A stretch of 64,000 nucleotides of DNA from Anaeramoeba flamelloides (GCA_027625915.1 JANTQA010000036.1:6221001-6285000), one strand, 5' to 3'. Positions 32,374-43,209 are shown, counted from the stretch's first letter. Translations and numbers: made by a program. Notes: generated by a model not told the origin, from the sequence alone.

Positions 32374-33097
32374 TTTGAAAAAGTTAATCTTCAGAATTAA
32401 AAAAAAAAAATAAAAATGAAAAAAGAATGAAATTGAAAAAAAGTTATTTCTAGTTGAGATTTACAAGTAGACTGAAATCAGACTTTTTTATGAAAAAAAT
32501 CAACAAACAATTCTTAAATTTGCCTTTTATGTCTCTTATTACGTGCTTTTGATTGGTTCAATAATTTTTTTAATTAAAATAAATTTATTTTTGTCTTCAT
32601 TACAATTCATAAAAGTTCATTGGTACAACAGAATATCAATTTAATGGTTAAATACTTGTACTTTAGATTGATCAATGTTTATTTTTAATATTTCAAGATT
32701 CTGTAGACTTCAATGTATCTAATTTGGGTTGTACGTCGAAAACATCCTTTTTGCTTGAAATAATTGTTGAATCCAAGAAACAATGAGCAACACAGTTTAA
32801 AAAAAGAATTGACAAATTATTTTTTAACAGAAGAAAGGGTAGTTATTCGTTTTTCTTATTATTTGAAAAACAACAAACAAATTAATTTTTTAAGGAATAA
32901 TTGATCACAATTACTTTATTTTTGGACGATTTTTAGTCAAAAATCAATTGAAATTATATCAAATCTTGACTTGTGTTGGTATAAAATAATTTTACTTCTT
33001 CATCAAACTTTTTTTACATTTATTTATTTTTCAAAATTAAATCAAAATTATTTTTTCTTTTTTATTATCTAGGTTCACAATTATTAGTGAGACACTG
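32374..33097. other. Spacer upstream of the RBR gene
   Basis: AT-rich sequence without a recognisable gene or element. It should hold the promoter of the RBR gene; no specific motif can be named. Confidence 0.5.
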
Positions 33098-33334
33098 AAT
33101 TACTATTTGTTGCAAAATAAAAGGAACAAAATTTTCTTGCAGATCCCAAAAAAAAGTATTAGAATACTCATGTAACATTTATCTGATTTTTTAATTCATT
33201 AAAGAAGCTGAAATTATTAATTTTCCCTTCCTAGAATTGGGACTAAGATGATTTATTTTAATACTTTTTTTAGATTTTTTTTTGGAAAGTGTCATGAAAA
33301 TATTGATCTTTTTATTTTACAATGAATAGTGTTA
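33098..33334. mobile_element. M5 element, copy c
   Basis: Starts AATTACTATTTGTTGCAAAA and ends TTTTATTTTACAATGAATAG. The interior CAAAAAAAAGTATTAGAATA-like block is repeated, inverted, in the copy at 34575-34770. A second right half of an M5 copy follows directly at 33345-33442 (GGGTCTTTGATGATTTATTA, AAAAGCTGAATGAAAAATTT). Confidence 0.65.
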
Positions 33335-33639
33335 GTGTCCATTTTCGAATTGGGGTCTTTGATGATTTATTATCAACCTTGAAAAGTTATTTTGATAATA
33401 TTGAAAAGCTGAATGAAAAATTTGATCTTAATTTATTGCACTTAAAAGAAGATCATAATCTGAAAAGGGTCACCAATTAGAATCCAGTCATGTTCAAAAA
33501 AATTAAAAAACATTTTTTTTTTAATATTGAAAAGGGGTTGTATAACAAAATTGCCTCCTATTTCTTGTTAGATTTTTTTAAATTTAAAAAATAAAAAGAA
33601 AAATTAAATAAATTTTTAGTATATTTCCCAAATAAAAAA

Positions 33640-33990
33640 AAAAAATTTGTTAGCTTTTCCAGTATTTAAAAGAATTGAGTAATCTCTTTGATTTTTCTCT
33701 AATTTTTTGATATCTAAAAAACTTTCCTTAGGTTTTTCAGAATTTAAATGAATTTGGAAAATCAATAGATTTTCGTTTGGTTTTTTTGAGTTTTCTATTT
33801 ATTCAGAAAATCAAGAGATTTTTGTTAGGTTGTTTTTACTTTAGAAATAAACCGAAATTTTAATAAATTTTCGGTTTATTTCTAAAGTAAAAAAAACCTA
33901 GAACACTTCATAAATAAAATAGGAAACCTGAAAAAAACCTAGAACACTTAACAGAATAAATTATAGAAAACCTAGGCACTTGACGGTACT
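33640..33990. repeat. Fold-back repeat cluster FB-3 with a 23-bp perfect palindrome arm
   Basis: Positions 33835-33857 are answered exactly, inverted, by 33869-33891 around an 11-bp spacer (arm starts TTTACTTTAGAAATAAACCG). To its right come three direct units containing CCTAGAACACTT or CCTAGGCACTTGACGG. To its left are units of the GGTTTTTTTGAGTTTTCTAT type. This is the best-preserved FB cluster. Confidence 0.7.
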
Positions 33991-34574
33991 TCAAGTAACA
34001 CTAAAATTGTATTTAGAGTTTTTTATCCTAGCTATAATTTAGGTAAGTGTATTAACTGAATAGGATATCTTTTCTTTAAAAAATAATAAGAAAATTTTTA
34101 TTATCAACCAAATACAGGAAAAAGAGAAAGAAATGAAAGAAGAAAGTAACAAAATAATAGAAAAAAAAAGACAAAAGTTCATTGGAAAGTTTATATTGTA
34201 CCACAAGTGTTGAATGGGTTGGTGGTTGTTTTCTTTTATGGAGAATTTTTTTGTATCAATACCATAATTTCTTTTAATAAAGGGATCGAAAGATTTGAAG
34301 GTACTATAGATCATATGAAATAGTTTACTTTATTAAGTTTTAATTTTAGACTTTATAGATGGGTAAAAAAATCAACATCTTTTTTCTACTTAAGTCTTGA
34401 AAAAATTTCATTTTTGGATAAGAAAAAAGAAAATGAATTTCTTATTCTGATCATTAAAAACTTCAAAGAGTAAAATTGGTTTTTGTTCAGATCAAAAAAA
34501 AAAAAACAGAAACATATATATGTATATAAATAATACTTTTAATTACAAAATAAAAAGCTCAAAATTTTACATTT

Positions 34575-34770
34575 AGATTAACTAAATAATCAAAATAACT
34601 GAAAGAATGAAAATAAATAATCAAAGCCCCCAATTGGAGGAGGGAAATTAATAATCTAAGATCATTTATAGAATCAAAAATTTGAAGTTTTACATGAGTA
34701 TTTTAATACTTTTTTTTGGGAAAGCTAAATGAAAATTTTGTTCCATTTATTTTGCATCAAATAGTAATTG
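34575..34770. mobile_element. M5 element, copy d (inverted orientation)
   Basis: The right edge, read inward, is AATTACTATTTGATGCAAAA, the family end. AGTATTTTAATACTTTTTTT and AAAGCTAAATGAAAATTTTG are the inverse of the blocks in copy c. The left edge is less clear. Confidence 0.6.
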
Positions 34771-34889
34771 TAATTGTGTTATTTTTTCAATTATAAACCT
34801 TTGGATTACAATTTATGATTTAGATTAATTTACCTCAAATAATAAATTTACTTCTTTTTTTTTTTTTTTTTTTATTTTGAAGGGAGGGA

Positions 34890-35565
34890 ATTAATTTCCT
34901 CTTATAGCAGTTAGGTTTTTTTTTTAATTTAAGAAAGAAAGCGAAAATTTATTTAATTTTCTGTTTATTGCTTAAATTAAAAAAAAAACCACGTTAGCTT
35001 TTCCAGAATTTAATAGAATGGAGAACAATCAAAGATTTTACTCTATTCTTTTGAATTCTGGAAAACCACCATTACAGCCAGTTCCACTTTTAAGGCACAA
35101 ACTTTCAACAAAATTTAAGGCACAATAAGAATCTCAAATTAAGGCAGAAAATTCAGATTCTAGTAAAATAAATTGTAAAAAAAAAAATTCCAAATTTTGT
35201 ACATTAATTTGAGATTCTTATTGTGCCTTATATTTCGTTGAAAGTTTGTGCCTTAAAAGTGGAACTGACTGTAGGTTTTTTTGAGTTTTCTGTTTATTTG
35301 GAAAATCTATTGATTTTAAAAAGAAGTAATTTTTTTTTATGGGGCTTCTAATTCTCTAAAGAAAATCTAATAATTTGGATTAAAGATTTAATTCAAATTA
35401 ACAAAAATAATAAGAATAATATATTTGATATTATTCAAAATAAAGAATCATTATTTATTTTGTCATTAGCTCATGATAAAGAGAATTATGATTCTTTATT
35501 GAAATTAATAAACAAAAATTTAAAAATTAGGGAAAGTGCCGTCAAGTGCCTAGGTTTTCTTGAGG
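34890..35565. repeat. Fold-back repeat cluster FB-4, interrupted by an M7 element and a coding fragment
   Basis: Palindromic units: GGTTTTTTTTTAATTTAAGA answered by TTAAATTAAAAAAAAAACCA, and TTTTCCAGAATTTAATAGAA answered by TTCTTTTGAATTCTGGAAAA. The unit GTTTTTTTGAGTTTTCTGTT resumes directly after the M7 element, and GTGCCGTCAAGTGCCTAGGT closes the cluster after the coding fragment at 35352. Confidence 0.6.
35075..35271. mobile_element. M7 element: 197-bp MITE with 68-bp inverted ends
   Basis: Flanked by TA on both sides. Terminal inverted repeats of 68 bp start CAGCCAGTTCCACTTTTAAG (left) and CAGTCAGTTCCACTTTTAAG (right, inverse) and differ at only three positions. A TTAAGGCACAA motif occurs twice in each arm. 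CAGT-type termini with TA duplication fit Tc1/mariner/pogo mobilisation. It is inserted inside an FB unit, so it is younger than that unit. Confidence 0.85.
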
Positions 35566-35639
35566 TTTTCTGTTTTATTTGTATAGTTGGTGTTATCAAG
35601 AGTCTATTACACCAGATCCTTAAAAGGGAACCTGCTTAA
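35352..35639 (+). pseudogene. Captured coding fragment, ankyrin-like (tentative)
   Basis: A plus-strand frame stays open for 95 codons from 35352 to the TAA at 35637 without an ATG at its head. The first 60 codons are protein-like: FSKENLIIWIKDLIQINKNN, then KESLFILSLAHDKENYDSLL and KLINKNLKI. The rhythm (helix, LA-H, short gap, LLKLINKN) resembles one degenerate ankyrin repeat. FB repeat units abut the piece on both sides, as if a host exon had been picked up by a fold-back element. Confidence 0.3.
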
Positions 35640-36344
35640 CTTTCGGGATTTCAAAAGTTGAAAGCTAGAAGAGATCGAAAATCGAAGTGAAGAATCTAAA
35701 ATGTAAGAAATTTGTAAAACCAAACTAGTTTATGAACTATTTAAATTTTATGGCCAGTGAATACCACTTTTATCCCCAGAATCGGAATTAAAGTTTTTAA
35801 AGAAATTTGTTCTAAGATATCACGCTAACTCTAAAATTTAGGGTTTTTTTTTTATTGATTTTGAGTTGGACATAGCCATTTTTGGGTCAAATATAACAAC
35901 TTTATAATTTTCTCATCAAGACTTAGAGTAATATTCTTGAGAAAATACAGAATTCTTTGCTTTCTTCTTTGGTGTGTCTAAATTGCATTCTTTGTTGTTG
36001 AATTTTTTTTATTTTGGAATGAATCATGTCTCCTTGGGTCTTGAAAACTAAAAGTATATTGAAACATCATTTCGATCTAACCATCACTAATTTCCAAAAT
36101 TCAAAAAGAAAAACCTAGAATTAGATTTAAAAAAAAATAGAAAGGTTCGATAGCAAATATCCACACAATTAAGAGTATTATGAAATATTTGAAAGTTTTT
36201 TTTTTTTTTTTTTTAATTGTTTCTGCATCCATTTGGTATAAGTCTTTACATAAATATTTTCATTATTTACAAGAATATCTAACTACAGTGATCAAAATAA
36301 TGCGTACATAACGAATAAAATCCATGTTTCAAAAATATAATCCT

Positions 36345-36770
36345 TACTTTTTTTTTCTTCTTGTTCCAATGACAACATCCAATCAATTACCAAATAGTAT
36401 ACCTAAGTTCAAATCAATTTTGAAGGTAAATAACTATGAGGCTTTCAGTAAATTTTAAATTAGGTATTCAATAAGTTCAAAAATTTTCATAGTTTTCGAA
36501 ATTTTTTGAAATTTTTTGTTTTTTTTGATTATAAAAATTTTCGAAAAATTTACTCTATTTTTTGAGATAAATTTTCTAATTTGATCCTTCATTTTTAGAA
36601 ATTACTTTTTAAATAATAGAACTTTAAGATTACTAAAATCATATTTATTTATGTTTTATTATTCCTTTATTTGATCGGTTGATGTATAGGTCTTCTATAA
36701 CAAAAAAAACGCTTTTTATTTCGAAATCGGAATTAATTTTTTTTTACACATTTTATTTAACTACAGTAAT
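36345..36770 (+). repeat. R4 dispersed repeat, copy c
   Basis: Contains AACATCCAATCAATTACCAA, AAGTTCAAATCAATTTTGAA, AATTTGATCCTTCATTTTTA, AATAATAGAACTTTAAGA and GGTCTTCTATAACAAAAAAA followed by CGCTTTTTATTTCGAAA, in the same order as the copy at 9722-10150. Confidence 0.6.
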
Positions 36771-39102
36771 TTATTTTAATAATAAAAATGTATAAAAATT
36801 TTTTTTAAAATAAGAAGACTATCAAAAAAATGATAATTTTGAAGAAAAATGTTTATATGTGAAAAGTTAATGAATGTAAAAACAATTTTTATTCAATAAA
36901 AACAAACTAACTGAATTTTTGTTTTATTTTTTCTTTTATGTTGTGATTAATTATAAATTCTATTAAATTAAATCAAAGCCTATTTTCAATCATGACCCGG
37001 TTAATCATTTTCTTGTTATATTTGAAATTGAAAAAAATTGGATGTTCTTGTGGTAAAAAATCAATTAAGAATTAAATAAGCAAGAAATTTTAATCAGAAA
37101 TTTCAAAAACTGAAAAATCAAGATAAACTAAAGATTATTAGGACTGATACAAATAAACTCCATTTCACTCAAATACCAAGCTCAAAATGAAAAAGTCACT
37201 TTATTTTTAAGAATCAACCAAACTACGATTTTTTAGAAATACGAGGAATAATAAACTTTGGGTTAGAGTTGATATTTTTAAACAAAATACCTAAACAAAC
37301 CATAAATTGCCAAAAAAAAAAAAAAATGTTAAAAAATTTTTTGTCCCTTTGCTTTCGAACTTCTAGTGCAAAATTCTCAATTTCTTTCAGAAATTAAAAT
37401 TGTTGACAATAATACTTTTTATTTGTAAATGTATTAATTAAAAAAAAAATACAAAGCTAAATTTTTTAAAATGGTAATTTGGTGTTTCATACCATTTTTT
37501 TTTTCAAATTTAATTTATATAAAAAAAAAATAGAAAAGAAAAAAAAAATAAAAAAGATAAAAAAAAAAACAAAATTTTACCAAATGAGAAAAAATGATTT
37601 TGATCTAAAAATTTAAATTTTACTTTGATAATAATAATGAATTAAAATAATAGAATGTGTTCTATTTCTTTAATAAAATTGGGCCACTTTGAATGAAAAA
37701 GAGTTTACATATATTTATAATTATATGCTAAAAAAATCATCTTATGTAATCTCAAAATTCAACTTTTTAAAGCAATACCCTTACCCCAAATAGTAGATAC
37801 CTTAGAAATTTCTAACATAGGCAGATAGTTATCATGAATATTTAAATAAAATTTGATTTACATAAAAATGTAAACCATAACCAAATCACAAAAAGAAATA
37901 CATCCACATTCCTATACATGCATACAAACAAAAAGAAATAAACTCACATAGGAAAACAAAACAGAAAATGATCCAGAAGAGGAAAGATTTTTTTCATCAA
38001 GCAAGTAAGATACCGATAATTGTATTACCATCTCGCAAAAGAAACTAAAATGTATAAGAGAGACAACACTGATTGAGAATATGGATAAAGAAAAAATCAA
38101 AAAAAGACTTTGACCAAATCCCTAATAAACAATATTGAATCTTCAAAAGACGAGTAAAAACTGAAAACTGTTAAAATATCTCAAAATTGTCCAATGTCCA
38201 TATAAAAACTTCAGTTTTGAATATTCATACCTAAACTGGAAATTATCAACAATTCTATTCAAACTAAAATACTTTACAAATGGCCCGAATAAATATTCAT
38301 AAAGATTAGAAAAAGAAGTAAAATCCAAAATAACAATCTTTCAAAAGAAAAAAATAATGAATTGTTCTTCATTTTGTGAAATTAAAATATTCTTAAAAAC
38401 TGCAAAAAAAAGTTCCTCTAAAAATTCAAAATTTTAATTTAGCATCATTATCAAAAAAGATATAGATGAAAGGGGAGAAAAATTTACACAAAAGCAATCT
38501 ATGACCTTAATATCGAATAATTTTTGAAAAAAATGACTCAATATAATATGGAGAAAAAAGATCTCTATTCCCATTAATCTTTAACAACCTCAAACAAATT
38601 CATTCACCTTAATTCCAATAACTCAAGTTTTTTCTAAACAATATAGTAAATTCATTATCTTGATTTTTCTTTCACTTTTTTGATCTTTTTTTTGGTACAT
38701 TTTTTTTCAGTTTCAAATACCAAACCTTTCTTTCTTCTTTTTATCTTAAAAAACTAAATAAAATTAAAAATAATTCAAAATGATCGTATTTATTCACTCT
38801 TTGAATTATAAGTTACAAATATACCCACTCAAAAATCATATCTTTAACTGATAAATTAATTTTTAACACATTTACATCCTTATCAATAAATCCGAAAATA
38901 CTCATTTTTAAGATATCCATATTTATTCTTTTTTAGCAATTAATTATTAAAATTTTTTTTTGTTTGAGGGGTGTGTAAATAATAAAAAATTTGATATTCA
39001 TTAAAATTTTAAGGATGACTGATAAAATTTATTGAATGATTTTTGAAATAAGAAAAAAAAAAAAAAAATTAATATCAAAGCAAGCCATGAGATCGATCAT
39101 AA
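36771..39102. other. Spacer downstream of EDC4, faint coding-like stretch
   Basis: Mostly AT-rich. Between about 37900 and 38340 the composition is less biased and both strands hold 60-codon frames (minus strand: LYEYLFGPFVKYFSLNRIVD at about 38240-38300). I found no domain and no phase-consistent joins. Nothing else recognised. Confidence 0.35.
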
Positions 39103-42100
39103 TTATAATATTAATTGATGTATTGCGATTGCTAAATTAACCAATTGTTTTTGGATGTGGCTTGTATGATTTCCTAAAGTGTTTAAATTAGTTAGAACAT
39201 TTTGATTTAATTCTGACAAAACTGAGAATAAAAATTGGTGGAATTGTTCATCTGGTGGCGAAAAAAAAAGGAATTTCACGATTGAATGAACCCAGGTAAT
39301 TTTGATTTCAATGTTCTGTTCAAACTTTGAGGAAAATTGATTTAAAAGTATTAGAACTGTTTGTGGTGATAAAACTGGTATTACTGTTTCATGATTTAAT
39401 TTTGAACATAAGGAAATTAAATACTTTTCTTGCTTTGCCGATAATAAATAGGAAATTGCTTCGTCAAGACGTCCCTTTTGTAACATTTGATCAATTTTTT
39501 TTTGAATTTGTTGTTGTTCATTCACCTCAGACTCCTTCTTCTCCCTCTCCCTCTTCCCCTTCTTCTTCTCCCTCTCCCTCTTCTCCTTCTTCTTCCTATT
39601 TTCTTCCATGCTTTCAATTTCTGAAGAATATTCACCAAAACTATTTTTCTGGTTAACTTTCAACATTTTTTTTGATTGTTGCTTTTTCTTACGTTTTTCA
39701 GAAATTTCAATTAATTCATTTTGGATTTCGTTATTGATTTTTTCAATCTTTAGTGTCATTTCAGATTGGATGTTTTGCTTTAATTTTTTCAATTGCTTTT
39801 CAATGATTAATATATTTTGGTTTGTCAATTTACTTATTTTTTCACTCATTTTGTTAAGATCATAAATTTTTGTTTTGCTGTTCATTGATAAATAAGTTAG
39901 TTCTTTGGATAAATCTGTTTGTATTTTTTTTATCATTTGAACTTTTGAATTTTGGATTGTTAAAACTGTTGTATGAAATTTATTCAAATAAATATTTCTT
40001 ATTTTATTTGTTAAATCTTCAACCATTATATTTGTTAATTTATCAAAATTTTCATTATTACTGAAATAATTCAGAAATTTTCTTTTAAGAGAATTATGGG
40101 ATTCTTCATTTTCATCCATTTTGTTGTTTTTTTCATCATTTTCTTTTTTATCATCATCCTCATTATTAGTAGTAGGATTTTGATTGATATTATCATTTTT
40201 GTTTTTACCTTCTTCTTCTTCTTCTTCTTCTTCTTCTTTTTCGGATTCCTTTTGAGTTATAGATTGATCTATTCGAGGATTCATAATTTTATTAAATATT
40301 TTTAAAAGTTCAACGTTAATATTGTTTTTGCTATATTTTTTTATTTTGTTTGATAATGTATTTGTGAAAATAGTTAAATTTATTCCATTTTTTTTTTCTT
40401 TTTCAATTCTTGTTTTCATTTGTTCATTGATATGTTTTTTTCTGTTTTTATATGAAGTTTCTAAAGTTTTTTCAAGAACTTTTCCCCAAGATTTTTCAAA
40501 TAATGTTAATTGCTTTTGAAAATATTTATTAAAGCTCTCAATATTATTAATTTTAACAATTGACTCTTGTTGAAGTTGTTTTTGGATTTCCAATTGCTTT
40601 TGAAAAATTTCTCCAACTTGTTTTTGTAAAATATTAATTTGAGGATTTGGTGGCTTTGTATCTACTTTTTTGTGATTTTTTTTTGTTGTATCTGGACGTG
40701 AATTCTTCACCCCCTTTACTTTATTTATTTTATCCCCTCTTCTAGGACTCGGAGAATTCCTTCCTTTTCGGTCACCTCTCACACCTCTCTCTTCTATTCC
40801 ACATCTCTCTTCTATTCCGTTTCTCCCACCTTTCTCTTCTATTCCACCTCTTCCTCCAATTCCGCCTCTCATTCCTCTTCCACCTCTTCCTCTTCCGCCT
40901 CTCATTCCTCTTCCGCCTCTCATTCCTCTACCACCTCTCCCTTCTATTCCACCTCTTCCTCCAATTCCACCTCTCATTCCTCTTCCACCTCTCATTCCTC
41001 TTCCACCTCTCATTCCTCTACCACCTCTCATTCCTCTTCGACCTCTCATTCCTCTTCCACCTCTCATTCCTCTCCCGCCTCTCATTCCTCTTCCACCTCT
41101 CATTCCTCTTCCACCTCTCATTCCTCTCCCTCCTCTCATTCCTCTCCCTCCTCTCATTCCTCTCCCTCCTCTCATTCCTCTCCCTCCTCTCATTCCTCTT
41201 CCACCTCTCCCTTCTATTCCACCTCTTCCTCCAATTCCACCTCTCATTCCTCTTCCACCTCTCATTCCTCTCCCTCCTTTTTTTGGGGATTGTCTTGGGG
41301 ATTTTCTTGGGGATTTTCTTGGGGATTTTCTTGGGGATTTTCTTGGGGATTTTTTAGAATTATTATTACTTGTATTTCTATTTTTTGGTGATAATAATTG
41401 ATTTGGTGTATTATTTTTGTTGTTATTTAGTTGATTTTTTTTTCTGTTATTGCTTGTTATAGTTAGGTTTTTTTTTGGTGTTTTATTATTTGTCTCCGTG
41501 TATTCATTTTTCTGATTATTCTTTGCTTTCACTTTTTTCTTCATTTCGTTATGTTTTTGAATGTTTTTTTTAAAATTGTTAATGTTTTTATATTTCACTA
41601 CAGGGACATGTATCAGTGTTAACCCCTTATTGGGTATTATAGAATAAAATTTAACATTTCTTTTTGGATAAATATTGAAATAAGGTCTTAGACATAGCCC
41701 GTTAATAGGTCCAAAATTAATTTTGGCAATGTCTTTAAAAATTCCTTGAATTTCGATTCTATTTTTAAAGTGAAAATCGACATCAGCATCGTTTAAATCT
41801 TTTTTGAAATTATTGAGAAAATCTACTTTATTAAAAACTTTGAAAATTAATGACGATCCTTTCGAATCAATATTTGAAATAATTAAAAATTTTCCTTTTT
41901 GATCCAAATAATAATAATTTTCGACATCCCTAGTCTGTTTTAATATTTCTTGTTTGTTCTGAATTTTGATCGTTTGGAAAAATCTATTAGTGTTGATATT
42001 TAAAAATTTTAGTTCGTTTTTTGCTTTATTAATAATCATTAAAATCATGTTTGTTTGTTCTGTTAACATCCAGAAAGATCTATTAACTTCTAAGCCATTG

Positions 42101-43209
42101 AATGGCTTATATATTTGAATGCATTGTAAAGTTTTTAAATCCCAAATTTTTAAAAGCCCATCACAAGACGTTGAACTGAGCATTGTGCCATCCGAGTTCC
42201 ACGATAAACTGGTAATCCGTTTCTTATGTGAAATTAATGATCTTTGGTTTTTTTCCTTTTTCATTTCGCTTTCATCTTTCTTTTCCTCTTCCGTTTCCGT
42301 TTCCGTTTCCGTTTCCGTTTCCGTTTCCGTTTCCGTTTCCGTTTCCGTTTCCGTTTCCGTTTCCGTTTCGTCTTCAATTACCTTATCATTCTTATATGAA
42401 ACCAATTTTTCAATTATTCTTAATCTTTCAAAATCTTTTTTAAGAAAATTTTTTTCTTGATACTTTTCCCAATTTGTTTGTGACAAGACATTATTATTTC
42501 GATAAACTTTGTTTTTTAATAATTTTAATGAAAAAGAGAGTGGAATTTTTGAAAAATCCCAAATTGAGACACAATTCAATTTGTCTGGTGAATATGAAGA
42601 CGATGATAAAGCAAGTTTGTGAGGAAATGTTTTGTTCCATTCAAACAAACGTGGAGTGCGTATGCAATCTAGCAAACCTTGGGTTTGAATGCTATTGTTG
42701 CTTTGGTTACTATTTGATTGTGAAAACATTGATAATATTTTGTTTTTATCGTTAAAATTGACAGTAAACAAACATTGAAGAATAGGTTCCTGGGTTGTTA
42801 GTATTTTCAAATTGTTTTCATTTTCTTTTTCTTTTTCTTTTTCTTTTTCTTTTTCTTTTTCTTTTTCTTTTTCTTTTTCTGTTGTTGTTTTTGTTTCAAT
42901 ACACCACATTTTTAAAGAGTTGTCTTCAGAAATTGTAACAAATAACTGAGTGTAAACTGGATGAAAAGCAATATCAAATATTTTTTTTTTATGAACTCTT
43001 TTGGTGTATGTTTTTTTGTTTCTGTAGGAATACAAAATTACAAGACCTGGTTTTGAATGAGCATAAATAAGGTAATTAGTACTTGATGAAATTTTTTCTC
43101 CAAAATGGTTATTTATATTTGTTGCTGTTAATGGACTTTCTTCAAGATTTTCAGTGTCGATAAGAATTGTTTTTTTAGTTTGTGTAAGTTTATAATTTAG
43201 TGTTGCCAT
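39103..43209 (-). CDS. EDC4: EDC4/Ge-1-like mRNA-decapping scaffold
   Basis: Intronless, 1368 residues from ATG at 43209 to TAA; the open frame extends three codons further upstream without another ATG. The N-terminal 540 residues carry WD40-like blades, clearest at about 78-104 (KIFDIAFHPVYTQLFVTISE, NSLKMWCIE) and 330-365 (RITSLSWNSDGTMLSSTSCD, LLKIWDL). A basic region with SPRK repeats leads into GRGMRG repeats (about 645-840). A coiled-coil, K/E/N-rich stalk follows (about 870-1240). The last 110 residues match the EDC4 C-terminal domain: GRLDEAISYLLSAKQEKYLI, LSPQTVLILLNQFSSKFEQN, ITWVHSIVKFL. In animals and plants (Ge-1, VARICOSE) this protein holds DCP2-DCP1 together in P-bodies. The RGG-like array is unusual for the family and could bind RNA or promote condensates. 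TE, KE and EEEE tracts lie within the WD40 and stalk parts and should vary in length. Confidence 0.85.
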   Translation of the reverse strand: MATLNYKLTQTKKTILIDTENLEESPLTATNINNHFGEKISSSTNYLIYAHSKPGLVILYSYRNKKTYTKRVHKKKIFDIAFHPVYTQLFVTISEDNSLKMWCIETKTTTEKEKEKEKEKEKEKEKEKENENNLKILTTQEPILQCLFTVNFNDKNKILSMFSQSNSNQSNNSIQTQGLLDCIRTPRLFEWNKTFPHKLALSSSSYSPDKLNCVSIWDFSKIPLSFSLKLLKNKVYRNNNVLSQTNWEKYQEKNFLKKDFERLRIIEKLVSYKNDKVIEDETETETETETETETETETETETETETEEEKKDESEMKKEKNQRSLISHKKRITSLSWNSDGTMLSSTSCDGLLKIWDLKTLQCIQIYKPFNGLEVNRSFWMLTEQTNMILMIINKAKNELKFLNINTNRFFQTIKIQNKQEILKQTRDVENYYYLDQKGKFLIISNIDSKGSSLIFKVFNKVDFLNNFKKDLNDADVDFHFKNRIEIQGIFKDIAKINFGPINGLCLRPYFNIYPKRNVKFYSIIPNKGLTLIHVPVVKYKNINNFKKNIQKHNEMKKKVKAKNNQKNEYTETNNKTPKKNLTITSNNRKKNQLNNNKNNTPNQLLSPKNRNTSNNNSKKSPRKSPRKSPRKSPRKSPRQSPKKGGRGMRGGRGMRGGIGGRGGIEGRGGRGMRGGRGMRGGRGMRGGRGMRGGRGMRGGRGMRGGRGMRGGRGMRGGRGMRGRRGMRGGRGMRGGRGMRGGRGMRGGIGGRGGIEGRGGRGMRGGRGMRGGRGRGGRGMRGGIGGRGGIEEKGGRNGIEERCGIEERGVRGDRKGRNSPSPRRGDKINKVKGVKNSRPDTTKKNHKKVDTKPPNPQINILQKQVGEIFQKQLEIQKQLQQESIVKINNIESFNKYFQKQLTLFEKSWGKVLEKTLETSYKNRKKHINEQMKTRIEKEKKNGINLTIFTNTLSNKIKKYSKNNINVELLKIFNKIMNPRIDQSITQKESEKEEEEEEEEEGKNKNDNINQNPTTNNEDDDKKENDEKNNKMDENEESHNSLKRKFLNYFSNNENFDKLTNIMVEDLTNKIRNIYLNKFHTTVLTIQNSKVQMIKKIQTDLSKELTYLSMNSKTKIYDLNKMSEKISKLTNQNILIIEKQLKKLKQNIQSEMTLKIEKINNEIQNELIEISEKRKKKQQSKKMLKVNQKNSFGEYSSEIESMEENRKKKEKREREKKKGKREREKKESEVNEQQQIQKKIDQMLQKGRLDEAISYLLSAKQEKYLISLCSKLNHETVIPVLSPQTVLILLNQFSSKFEQNIEIKITWVHSIVKFLFFSPPDEQFHQFLFSVLSELNQNVLTNLNTLGNHTSHIQKQLVNLAIAIHQLIL
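40770..41275 (-). repeat. 18-bp minisatellite encoding GRGMRG repeats in EDC4
   Basis: About 27 tandem copies of an 18-bp unit (plus strand CCACCTCTCATTCCTCTT-type), kept in frame, encoding Gly-Arg-Gly-Met-Arg-Gly with occasional GIGGRGGIE variants. The variant block (IGGRGGIEGRGGRG) recurs at about 200-bp spacing, suggesting duplication of larger blocks. This is the most GC-rich stretch of the window. Confidence 0.9.
41276..41352 (-). repeat. 12-bp repeat encoding SPRK
   Basis: Six units of CTTGGGGATTTT type on the plus strand, giving KSPRKSPRKSPRKSPRQSPK on the minus strand, directly before the GRGMRG array. S-P-R-K is a typical proline-directed kinase site and basic patch. Confidence 0.85.
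42290..42368 (-). repeat. Hexamer array encoding Thr-Glu repeats in EDC4
   Basis: About 13 copies of TTTCCG on the plus strand, read as ACG/ACA-GAA (Thr-Glu) on the minus strand. A separate TTTTTC hexamer array at about 42822-42879 gives Lys-Glu repeats. Both lie in loops between WD40-like blades. Confidence 0.9.

Noticed and set aside
40770-41275. CRISPR-like array
   Set aside because: The regular repeats lack unique spacers, are in frame with a eukaryotic gene and encode GRGMRG units.
42119-42460. Plus-strand open frames of Ser/Val or Phe/Pro repeats opposite EDC4
   Set aside because: Antisense shadows of the Thr-Glu hexamer array; no independent coding evidence.
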